Source: Herminiimonas sp. (GTDB lineage: Bacteria; Pseudomonadota; Gammaproteobacteria; Burkholderiales; Burkholderiaceae_D). Taken from it: DNA of 40,026 bases. The first letter of the stretch is position 1. Every line of letters starts with the position of its first letter. Below the pieces are notes generated by a model. The model was not told the DNA's origin, did not search any database, and saw nothing but the letters and a program-made list of their open reading frames with translations. Positions 33,535-40,026 of the stretch are shown here, one piece after another. The stretch spans positions 1 to 40,026 of the forward strand of contig JACMOV010000010.1 in NCBI GenBank assembly GCA_014377845.1, given 5' to 3'. The position numbers and the translations under genes are program-made.

Positions 33535-34329
33535 ATGATTTCCTTCACCAGCACCGAGCTCTACACGCTGATCGCCAGCTTCCTGTGGCCGCTCACCCGC
33601 ATCATGGGTCTGCTGGCGGTCGCACCGCTCTACGGCAATGTCAGCGTGCCGGCGACCGTCAAGATCGGCCTCGGCGTCATGCTCTCGCTGATCATCGCCC
33701 CGACCATTCCCGCCGTACCGGCACTGGACCCGATGTCGCTGGGCGGCGTGCTGATCCTGGTGCAGCAGATGCTGATCGGCCTGGCGATGGGATTTGCGAT
33801 GCGGATCGTCTTCGCCTGCATGGAACTGGCCGGCGAACTGGCAGGCCTCACCATGGGGCTGGGATTCGCCACGTTCTTCGATCCGCAGACGCAGGGCCGC
33901 TCGATTGCGATCAGCCAGTTCCTGTCGCTGGTGACGATCATGCTGTACCTGGCGCTGAACGTGCACTTGTCGCTGTTGTCGGCGCTGGCCGACAGCTTCA
34001 CGACCATGCCGATCACCGACCTGCCGATGCACATCAAGCTGTTCGAGCAGATCACGGCCTGGGGCGGCAAGGTGTTTTCGACCGGAGTGCAACTGGCCAT
34101 GCCGATCGTCGCCGCGCTGCTGATCACCAACGTCGGCCTGAGCATCCTGGCGCGCTCGGCGCCGCAGCTCAACCTGTTCGGCATCGGCTTCCCGATCACG
34201 CTGATGGTGGGTTTCGTGATGCTCGCGGTGGTGGTGCCCTACATGGGCGCGCCGCTGGCGCGGCTGTTCCAGGACGGCCTGGAGATGATGCAGATGATGA
34301 CCAGGGCGGCGCCGCTACCGCCGGGTTAG
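33535..34329 (+). CDS. fliR: Flagellar biosynthetic protein FliR
   Basis: A 264-residue multi-spanning protein completing the FliPQR export gate. Recognisable parts: FLWPLTRIMGLLAVAPLYG near the N-terminus, VKIGLGVMLSLIIAPTIP, MELAGELAGLTMGLGFATFFDPQTQGRSIAISQFL (the conserved central block) and C-terminal SAPQLNLFGIGFPITLMVGFVML. It is the last gene of the plus-strand series. Its stop faces the flgL stop with eight bases between, and no terminator is visible there. Confidence 0.97.
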   Translation: MISFTSTELYTLIASFLWPLTRIMGLLAVAPLYGNVSVPATVKIGLGVMLSLIIAPTIPAVPALDPMSLGGVLILVQQMLIGLAMGFAMRIVFACMELAGELAGLTMGLGFATFFDPQTQGRSIAISQFLSLVTIMLYLALNVHLSLLSALADSFTTMPITDLPMHIKLFEQITAWGGKVFSTGVQLAMPIVAALLITNVGLSILARSAPQLNLFGIGFPITLMVGFVMLAVVVPYMGAPLARLFQDGLEMMQMMTRAAPLPPG

Positions 34330-34337
34330 AGCGTATT

Positions 34338-35531
34338 TCAGAGCAGGCTGAACAGAGACAGACTGGAGACCTTGACGAAGGTTTTCTGGGCCGCTTCGAG
34401 ATTGGTGTTCTGCTGCGTGAAGTCGCTGATCGCCTTGTTGTAATCGACGTCCTGGATCTGCGACAGCGACGTTGCGAACTGGATGTTGCGGTCGTCACCG
34501 GAGGTGTTCAGCGAATCCAGTTCCTTGAGCCGCGAACCGATCGAGGCCCGCACCGTCAGCACGTTGTTCAACGCATTGTCGAGGTTGGCGCCGGCGACCT
34601 GCAGCGAATGGGTCAGGTCGACGTGTTGGGCAGCCGTGCTGACCGGGGTCTGCAGCGCCGTGATGAGGTCTGCGATCGTCTTGAACACGCTCTGGTTCGG
34701 TACTGCGCCGACCTTGAAGCTGTCGCCGGTGGCGGGCGCGCCGCTGAGGGTCAGCTGCTGGCCGTCGATACTGATCTGCTGGCCGGCCGTGTAGGTCTGT
34801 GCGGAACCGGTGGTACCGAGGGTGGAATCGGTGACCGTGTATGACGTCGCGCTGGTAAAACTGATCTTGTAATCGTGGCCGGTCAGGGGCACGCTGCCGT
34901 CGACGCTCACGGCCGACGCGGCGCCGCTGCCGGTGTTGCCGGTGGCCGGCGTGACGCTGAGCGCGCCGGTATTGGGGATGTTCTGGAACACGGCATCGCC
35001 CCGATCGCTGAGGGCGATCTGGCGCGAAGTTGCGACCTGCACCAGCCGCTGCCCCTGGTCGCCAGTGTATTGCGCCCCGGTGGCCGCCGATGAAAACGGC
35101 GGATTGGTGACCTGGAAACCTGCGAAGATGTAGTTTCCCGTGCCGTCAGTCGCATTGGCCTGGCTGATCAACGCATCGAGCCGGCCGCGCAGGTCGATGG
35201 CGATCGCCGCCCGGTCCGAGTCGTTGAGTGTGCCGTTGCCGGCGCTGATGGCCAGCGTCTTGGAATCCTGCAGCAGCGAGGTGGTCCCCTGCAAAACGCT
35301 TTCTTCCGTCGACAGGGCGTTGCCGACTGCCTGCCGGTTCGCGGCGAACTGGGTGTTGATCGACTGGCTCTGGGTCAGGTCCAGTGCCCGCGCCGCGCCC
35401 ACCGGATCGTCCGATGGCGACAATATCCGATGGCCGGTCGAGATCTGTTGCTGCGTCTTGACGATGCCGGACTGTATTTCCGAGAGCCGCGAGATGCCTG
35501 CCGCGTAGAGGGTGTTGGTGCTGATGCGCAT
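34338..35531 (-). CDS. flgL: Flagellar hook-filament junction protein FlgL (HAP3)
   Basis: A 397-residue junction protein. The N-terminus (MRISTNTLYAAGISRLSEIQSG, then QQQISTGHRILSPSDDPVGAARAL) and C-terminus (LNTSGDDRNIQFATSLSQIQDVDYNKAISDFTQQN...) carry the flagellin-like D0/D1 helices that pack in the filament. The middle is Thr/Ser/Gly-rich. It follows flgK by 12 bases and is probably transcribed from the sigma-28-like promoter upstream of flgK. Confidence 0.97.
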   Translation of the reverse strand: MRISTNTLYAAGISRLSEIQSGIVKTQQQISTGHRILSPSDDPVGAARALDLTQSQSINTQFAANRQAVGNALSTEESVLQGTTSLLQDSKTLAISAGNGTLNDSDRAAIAIDLRGRLDALISQANATDGTGNYIFAGFQVTNPPFSSAATGAQYTGDQGQRLVQVATSRQIALSDRGDAVFQNIPNTGALSVTPATGNTGSGAASAVSVDGSVPLTGHDYKISFTSATSYTVTDSTLGTTGSAQTYTAGQQISIDGQQLTLSGAPATGDSFKVGAVPNQSVFKTIADLITALQTPVSTAAQHVDLTHSLQVAGANLDNALNNVLTVRASIGSRLKELDSLNTSGDDRNIQFATSLSQIQDVDYNKAISDFTQQNTNLEAAQKTFVKVSSLSLFSLL

Positions 35532-35543
35532 GAATTTTTACTC

Positions 35544-37763
35544 CTAGTTTCCGCCCAGCGAGAGCAGCACGCCGAACAGGGTGCTGGCCGTCTGAATCAG
35601 CTTGCCGGCCGCCTGGTAGGCCTGCTGGTAGCGCAAAAGATTGGCGGCCTCTTCATCGAGGTTCACGCCGGATTCCGACTGCTGGGACGCCACCGACTGC
35701 GCCAGCAAGCTATCGGCAGCAGCGCTGGTAGCCTGGATTTCATGCGCCTTGCTGCCCACGTTGCTGACGAGCTGGGAATAGGCGCCCTGGAAGTTGGTCG
35801 TACCGCCATCGAGCGTATTTGCAGACTGCAGTTTTCCGAGCAGCAGGGCATTGCGGTTGTCGCCGAAGCCGGTCGCATTGCCCGTGATCTTGAACGTATC
35901 GCCGTCCGATGGCGCGCCGCTGATGGCGACGCTGACACCGCCGAATGCGAACGTCGCGCCTGGCGTGAACGGCACCGCAGTACCCGGTGGATAAACCGTC
36001 GAGGTGCCATTGGCCGTGACAGTGATCGACAGCGGGATCGGAAAACCGCTGAAGGTCTTGCTGGCCGCGTTGTAGGTCAATGTTGAATTCGGACCCGGAA
36101 TCGTAATCGTGCCCGGCACAGTCGGCGTTGGTGCAGCAACCACCGCGGTGACCCCGCCAAACGAGAGGGTCGCAGCAGACGCCGGGTCATACTTGACCGG
36201 AGTGCCGGCCGGATAAGTGACTGTCGTGGCCGGCGAGCCGTTGGTAATGGTCACCGGCAGGTTGCCTGGAAAGCCGGTGAGCGTGCTGGTAGTTGGACCG
36301 GTATTGGCGTTGTAAGTCAGGTTGAAACCCGATGGCAGCAATGTTGTCGCGTTGACCGTCGGGGCAGTAACGGTCCCGGTGCCCAGGTTGGTAGACGTTG
36401 CTGAACTTGCGACCGGCGCGGCAAGCGCGATGTCGGACTTGTTGGTGATGGCCACCGAGAATCCGCTGGCGCCGTTGGCGACCGGCCGCACCAGGAATTC
36501 ATCCCCGACCGTCGAGGTGCCGTTGACGGTTAGATCCACGCCATCGACCGTGAAGGTGGCGCTTGCCGGAGACGTTGGACCATCGAAATTACTGACGGTG
36601 CCATCGGACAGCCGGGTCACCCGGTACTGTACAGGTGCGGTCGAGGGCGACACCGTCGCCACGGCTTGCACCCGATAATCGCTGACGGTGAGCTGCGACG
36701 CGTCCGAAATCGTCGCCGTCAACTTGGCCGTGCTGGCGCCATTGTTGATGCTGCTGGCCTGGACCGTCGGGACGCCGACATTGAAAAAATTCCCGCCGAG
36801 TGCGCCGGTCTGCGTCTGTCCCAGCGCATGCTGTGCATTGAAGATGCTGGCAAGGTTGGTGGCGACCCGGCCCAGCGTGTTTTGCGCGACGTCGAGGGTG
36901 CCCGAACGGAAGTCGAACAGTCCACCCAACGCGCCGCCCGGCAGACTGCTTTCATCGAGCAGCGTCGACAGTCCGCTGGAGGTGCGCACCCCGACTTCAG
37001 TGCGGGTCGGATCGGTCGGCGAACTGGCGGCGTAGAGGGTGGAGGTCTTGACACCGACCACCAGTGCCTGGCCGCTGCCGATGAAGACGTTGTAGCTGTC
37101 GCCCTGATGCACCACCGAGACCTTGACCTCCTTGGACAGCTGGAACACCGCCTGGTCGCGCTGGTCGAGCAGGTCGTTGGCGGTCTTGCTGCCGCCAGCC
37201 TGGGCCTTTTCGATGGCATCGTTGAGCTTGGCGATCTGGCTTGCGTAGACATTGATGTTGCTGATGCTGGCGCCGATCTGGCCATTGAGGCTCTGGCGTA
37301 CATCGCTGATCTGGCCCGACAGGGTCTGAAAGCGCGAAGACAATGATTCGCCCGACGACAACAGGGCCTGGCGCGAGGCCGATGAATTCGGGTCCGAGCT
37401 GACGCCCTGGATGCTGGAAAAGAAATCTTGCAGTGCCGGTGACAGGCCGGCATTCGGGTCGGCCAGCAGATTGTCGACCTGGGTGATCTGGGTGTTGAAG
37501 GCGGAAAGCTGGCTGCTCGATGTCTGCGCCGACAACACCTGGCTAGTCAGGAACTGGTTATAGACGCGGGACACGCTGATGACCTCGGTACCCTTGCCGA
37601 CGAACGCAAAACCCGCATCCTGCGGCGCCACGGCGCCCTGCTCCACTACCTGCCGCGTATAACCGGCGGTAGAGGCATTGGCAATGTTATGGCCGGTCGT
37701 GGCGACGCCGATCTGCGCCGCGTTGAGTGCACTCTGGCCGATCGAGAGGATGCTTGAGCCCAT
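35544..37763 (-). CDS. flgK: Flagellar hook-filament junction protein FlgK (HAP1)
   Basis: A 739-residue protein, about 190 residues longer than the enterobacterial one (547). The N-terminus (SSILSIGQSALNAAQIGVATTGHNIANASTAGYTRQ) and C-terminus (SGVNLDEEAANLLRYQQAYQAAGKLIQTASTLFGVLLSL) are canonical. The extra length is in the exposed middle. There, two related units at about 478-545 and 558-625 each contain LTYNA, a GFP turn, (I/V)T...TV and YP.GT.V, then a Phe-Gly-Gly-Val strand, as in Ig-like repeats. It heads the flgK-flgL pair, behind a sigma-28-like promoter at 37796-37822. Confidence 0.96.
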   Translation of the reverse strand: MGSSILSIGQSALNAAQIGVATTGHNIANASTAGYTRQVVEQGAVAPQDAGFAFVGKGTEVISVSRVYNQFLTSQVLSAQTSSSQLSAFNTQITQVDNLLADPNAGLSPALQDFFSSIQGVSSDPNSSASRQALLSSGESLSSRFQTLSGQISDVRQSLNGQIGASISNINVYASQIAKLNDAIEKAQAGGSKTANDLLDQRDQAVFQLSKEVKVSVVHQGDSYNVFIGSGQALVVGVKTSTLYAASSPTDPTRTEVGVRTSSGLSTLLDESSLPGGALGGLFDFRSGTLDVAQNTLGRVATNLASIFNAQHALGQTQTGALGGNFFNVGVPTVQASSINNGASTAKLTATISDASQLTVSDYRVQAVATVSPSTAPVQYRVTRLSDGTVSNFDGPTSPASATFTVDGVDLTVNGTSTVGDEFLVRPVANGASGFSVAITNKSDIALAAPVASSATSTNLGTGTVTAPTVNATTLLPSGFNLTYNANTGPTTSTLTGFPGNLPVTITNGSPATTVTYPAGTPVKYDPASAATLSFGGVTAVVAAPTPTVPGTITIPGPNSTLTYNAASKTFSGFPIPLSITVTANGTSTVYPPGTAVPFTPGATFAFGGVSVAISGAPSDGDTFKITGNATGFGDNRNALLLGKLQSANTLDGGTTNFQGAYSQLVSNVGSKAHEIQATSAAADSLLAQSVASQQSESGVNLDEEAANLLRYQQAYQAAGKLIQTASTLFGVLLSLGGN

Positions 37764-37795
37764 GATGATTTGCCTGCTTTAACGCGATACACCTG

Positions 37796-37822
37796 TCAAC
37801 GGCACATCCGGTCGAAACTTGA
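37796..37822 (-). promoter_or_regulatory. Sigma-28 (FliA) promoter of flgKL
   Basis: Read on the minus strand: TCAAGTTT (37822-37815), 11 bases, GCCGTTGA (37803-37796). This matches the FliA consensus at 7 of 8 in the -35 and 6 of 8 in the -10, with exact spacing. Transcription would begin near 37789, about 26 bases before the flgK ATG. Confidence 0.75.
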
Positions 37823-37952
37823 GCGCGCAGGCGGCAGCGCGCCATCCGGCTACGACGGGATGTTCTTTTTGTTGCCAATCCCACAAGCGCCCGGCAATTG
37901 CCAGCGCGCGTGGTGCTTACCGATGCTGGTTATCGGTGTTGTTGTCGATTCG

Positions 37953-39014
37953 TCATGCCGAAAGCGTGTGGTTGATGATGCGCGCCAGCTTGTCCGCATA
38001 GTGCGGGTCGGTCGCATAACCGGCGCGCTGCAGTCCCTGCGCGAAGCCGAGCACGTCCTTCGCATTGGACAGCACGGCCTGGTAGCGCGGATTTTTCTGT
38101 AGTGTCGATGCGTAATCGCGGAAGGCGTCGGCATAGGAATCGTAGGCCCGGAAGCGCTCGACCTTGCGTTCCGGTACGCCGTGCACGTATTCCGTGGTCG
38201 CGGTTTCCACGACCTTGCCTTTCCAGCCGGCGCCGGCCTTGATGCCGAAAACGTTGTGACTGCTGCTGCCGTCGGCGGTCAGGATCTCGCGCTTGCCCCA
38301 GCCTGATTCGAGGGCCGCCTGGCCCAGCATGAATTTTGCAGGGATACCGGTGGTGCGGGCGGCTTCTTCGGCATGCGCCGAGAGCTTGTCTTCGAAGGCG
38401 CGCACATGTGCCGATTGCGCGCCGCGCGGACGATCGGCCGGCGCCGCCGGCAGGCCGCTCGCGCCTGCCAGGGCGGTATTGCGCACGCCCGACAGCACAG
38501 CTTTCAGGACACCCGGGATACCGGATTCGAGCGCGGTCTGCAGGTTTTCCTTGAATCCCGATTCGAACGAAGCGGCTTGCGACAATGACGCCGCGCGCGG
38601 CTTGCCCGGCAATGCGGGATCGACGGTTGCGCCGCCGGTTGCGCCGGTTGCAGTATTGGCACCCGCTGCACCTGCTGCGCCGGCCGCATCCGGTGCCGGC
38701 AGGCCCTGCTTCGGCGACAACTGGCGAATCAGGACATCGGCCAGGCCGACGCCGCGCTTGGCGAAATTCTGCGACATCTGCTGGTCCAGCATCGATGTGA
38801 ACATCTTGCCCTGCTCGTTGTCGAGCAGCCCGTCCTTGGGCGTGGCTTCGCGCATGCTCTTCATCATCATGTTCATGAAGAGCCCCTCGAACTGCTGCGC
38901 CACTGCCTTCAGCGCCTCCGGCGAATTCTGCTTCGCCGACTGGCGCAGCGCCTCGATCTGCTTCGGATCGATCGAAATGCCGGCGTTGTCGTTGATGGCG
39001 GGCTGGCTGATCAT
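37953..39014 (-). CDS. flgJ: Flagellar rod-binding peptidoglycan hydrolase FlgJ
   Basis: A 353-residue dual-domain protein. The N-terminal rod-cap domain (about 1-110) has FEGLFMNMMMKSMREATPKDGLLDNEQGKMFTSMLDQQMSQN. After an Ala/Gly/Thr-rich linker, the C-terminal GH73 glucosaminidase domain (about 205-353) has IPAKFMLGQAALESGWGKREI with the catalytic glutamate in ALES, then HNVFGIKAG, FRAYDSYADAFRDYASTL and YATDPHYADKL. It opens the peptidoglycan so the rod can pass. It lies 22 bases after flgI and 189 bases before flgK, whose own promoter lies in that gap. Confidence 0.97.
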   Translation of the reverse strand: MISQPAINDNAGISIDPKQIEALRQSAKQNSPEALKAVAQQFEGLFMNMMMKSMREATPKDGLLDNEQGKMFTSMLDQQMSQNFAKRGVGLADVLIRQLSPKQGLPAPDAAGAAGAAGANTATGATGGATVDPALPGKPRAASLSQAASFESGFKENLQTALESGIPGVLKAVLSGVRNTALAGASGLPAAPADRPRGAQSAHVRAFEDKLSAHAEEAARTTGIPAKFMLGQAALESGWGKREILTADGSSSHNVFGIKAGAGWKGKVVETATTEYVHGVPERKVERFRAYDSYADAFRDYASTLQKNPRYQAVLSNAKDVLGFAQGLQRAGYATDPHYADKLARIINHTLSA

Positions 39015-39036
39015 GATGTCTACCTCGAACCGGATA

Positions 39037-40026
39037 TCAGATGATTTCGAGCTCGGCGCGCAAGGCGCCCGAGGCCTTCATCGCCTGCAGGATGGCGAGC
39101 AGGTCCTGCGGCGATGCGCCGATGGCGTTCAATGCCTTGACCACCTCGGCCAGCGATGCGCCGGCCTTGAGCAACAGCACCTGGCCCGGATCCTTCTTGA
39201 TGTCGATCGTGGCGTTCTGCACCACCACGGTTTGCCCCGCTGCCAGCGGCGCCGGCTGGCTGGCCTGGTTGTCGGCGTTGATGGTCACCGACAGGTTGCC
39301 GTGCGAAACCGCGCAGCTCTCGAGCGTGACTGACTGATTCATCACGACCGAACCGGTACGCGCATTCAGGATCACCTTGGCGCTCATGAGCGCCGGCGTC
39401 ACGCTGATGCTTTCCAGCGCGCCGAGGAAGCTGACGCGCTCGTCGCTGCCCAGCGGCGCATTGACGCGGATGACGCGGGCGTCCACTGCCGAGGCGGTCT
39501 GCGCGCCGAAGCGCTGGTTGATCGCATCGACCACCTTGGCCGCGGTCGAAAAATCACTCTCCTTCAGTTCCAGGTTGATGGTGTTGCCCTGCCCGAGCGA
39601 GGATGCAACCGCACGCTCGACCGTCGCGCCGCCGGAAATGCGGCCGACGCTCAGGTGATTGACGACCTTGGAGCTGCCAGCAGCCGCCGCGCCAACGCCG
39701 CCGACCAGCACGTTACCCTGCGCCATGCCGTAGATCTGGCCATCGGCGCCTTTCAACGGCGTCATCAGCAGCGTGCCGCCGCGAATGCTCTTGGCGTTGC
39801 CCATCGACGACACCGTCACGTCCAGCGTCTGGCCGGGCTGCGCGAAGGCCGGCAGCGAGGTGGTGACCATGACCGCTGCCACGTTCTTCAATTGCAGCGT
39901 GGTGCCGGCCGGCAGATTCACGCCCAGTTGCTGCAGCATGCTGACCACGCTCTGCACCGTGAACGGCGTCTGCGTCGTCTGGTCGCCGCTGCCATCCAGA
40001 CCGACCACGAGACCGTAACCGATCAA
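39037..40026 (-). CDS. flgI: Flagellar P-ring protein FlgI (5' end outside window)
   Basis: The C-terminal 329 residues of the periplasmic P-ring protein; the signal peptide and first 40 or so residues lie beyond the window edge. The first visible codon (TTG) is an internal leucine in LIGYGLVVGLDGSGDQTTQTPFT. Further marks: LKNVAAVMVTTSLPAFA, GGTLLMTPLKGADGQIYGMAQG, ARVIRVNAP, GSVVMNQSVTL and the final LLAILQAMKASGALRAELEII. The ring anchors the rod in the peptidoglycan layer. flgJ follows after 22 bases. Confidence 0.97.
   Translation of the reverse strand: MIGYGLVVGLDGSGDQTTQTPFTVQSVVSMLQQLGVNLPAGTTLQLKNVAAVMVTTSLPAFAQPGQTLDVTVSSMGNAKSIRGGTLLMTPLKGADGQIYGMAQGNVLVGGVGAAAAGSSKVVNHLSVGRISGGATVERAVASSLGQGNTINLELKESDFSTAAKVVDAINQRFGAQTASAVDARVIRVNAPLGSDERVSFLGALESISVTPALMSAKVILNARTGSVVMNQSVTLESCAVSHGNLSVTINADNQASQPAPLAAGQTVVVQNATIDIKKDPGQVLLLKAGASLAEVVKALNAIGASPQDLLAILQAMKASGALRAELEII

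Noticed and set aside
33585-34844. A 419-codon plus-strand frame covering fliR and running over flgL
   Set aside because: It is out of frame with fliR and antisense to flgL, both certain genes, and its product is Arg/His/Asp-rich without a family.
37919-37937. Hairpin ACCGAT/ATCGGT just beyond the flgJ stop
   Set aside because: A six-pair stem without a T-run on either strand; not enough for a terminator call.
1-40026. CRISPR arrays, insertion sequences, tRNA or rRNA genes
   Set aside because: I saw no regularly spaced direct repeats, transposase-like proteins, terminal inverted repeats or RNA gene sequences anywhere in the window.

Overview
This window is a GC-rich bacterial chromosome segment dominated by a large flagellar locus. 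It is flanked on the left by a probable surface-glycan (flagellin glycosylation) region and an unfamiliar three-gene metabolic cluster. Gene order (fliC-flaG-fliD-fliS-fliT, then a second FliK-like gene with an FhlB-like gene and ycgR, fliE divergent from fliFGHIJKLMNOPQR, and flgLKJI on the opposite strand), the codon bias and the protein sequences suggest a betaproteobacterium of the Burkholderiales. It looks most like the Oxalobacteraceae (Herbaspirillum/Herminiimonas-type), but the genus cannot be fixed from the sequence alone.

Layout. 1-2088: the 3' end of a NarL/FixJ response regulator and a soluble GGDEF diguanylate cyclase. 2167-6457: three tightly packed plus-strand genes for a group II PLP decarboxylase, a TPR-like/ATP-grasp ligase and a second fold-type I PLP enzyme; this set matches no pathway I can name. 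6667-7779: a VioA-like DegT/DnrJ sugar aminotransferase. 7929-14063, minus strand: a six-gene, almost gapless series (SEC-C/TPR/O-GlcNAc-transferase-like protein, WbqC-family protein, two paralogous beta-propeller glycosidase-like proteins, GNAT acetyltransferase, methyltransferase) that diverges from fliC. 14526-21956: flagellin, FlaG, cap, chaperones, FliK-like protein, FhlB-like protein and YcgR. 21965-34329: fliE, then MS ring, C ring and export apparatus genes. 34338-40026, minus strand: flgL, flgK, flgJ and the 3' part of flgI.

How the parts fit. The plus-strand fli genes build basal body, switch and export gate. The fliC block supplies filament, cap and late chaperones, and flgKL supply hook-filament junction proteins. 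Sequences resembling sigma-28 (FliA) promoters lie upstream of fliC (two in tandem) and flgK, so the late class is readable in the DNA. The GGDEF cyclase and YcgR bracket the motility genes and suggest c-di-GMP input. The aminotransferase, acetyltransferase, methyltransferase and SPINDLY-type transferase next to fliC fit synthesis and attachment of an N-acylated, methylated amino-sugar to flagellin. No tRNA, rRNA, insertion sequence or CRISPR array was recognised.
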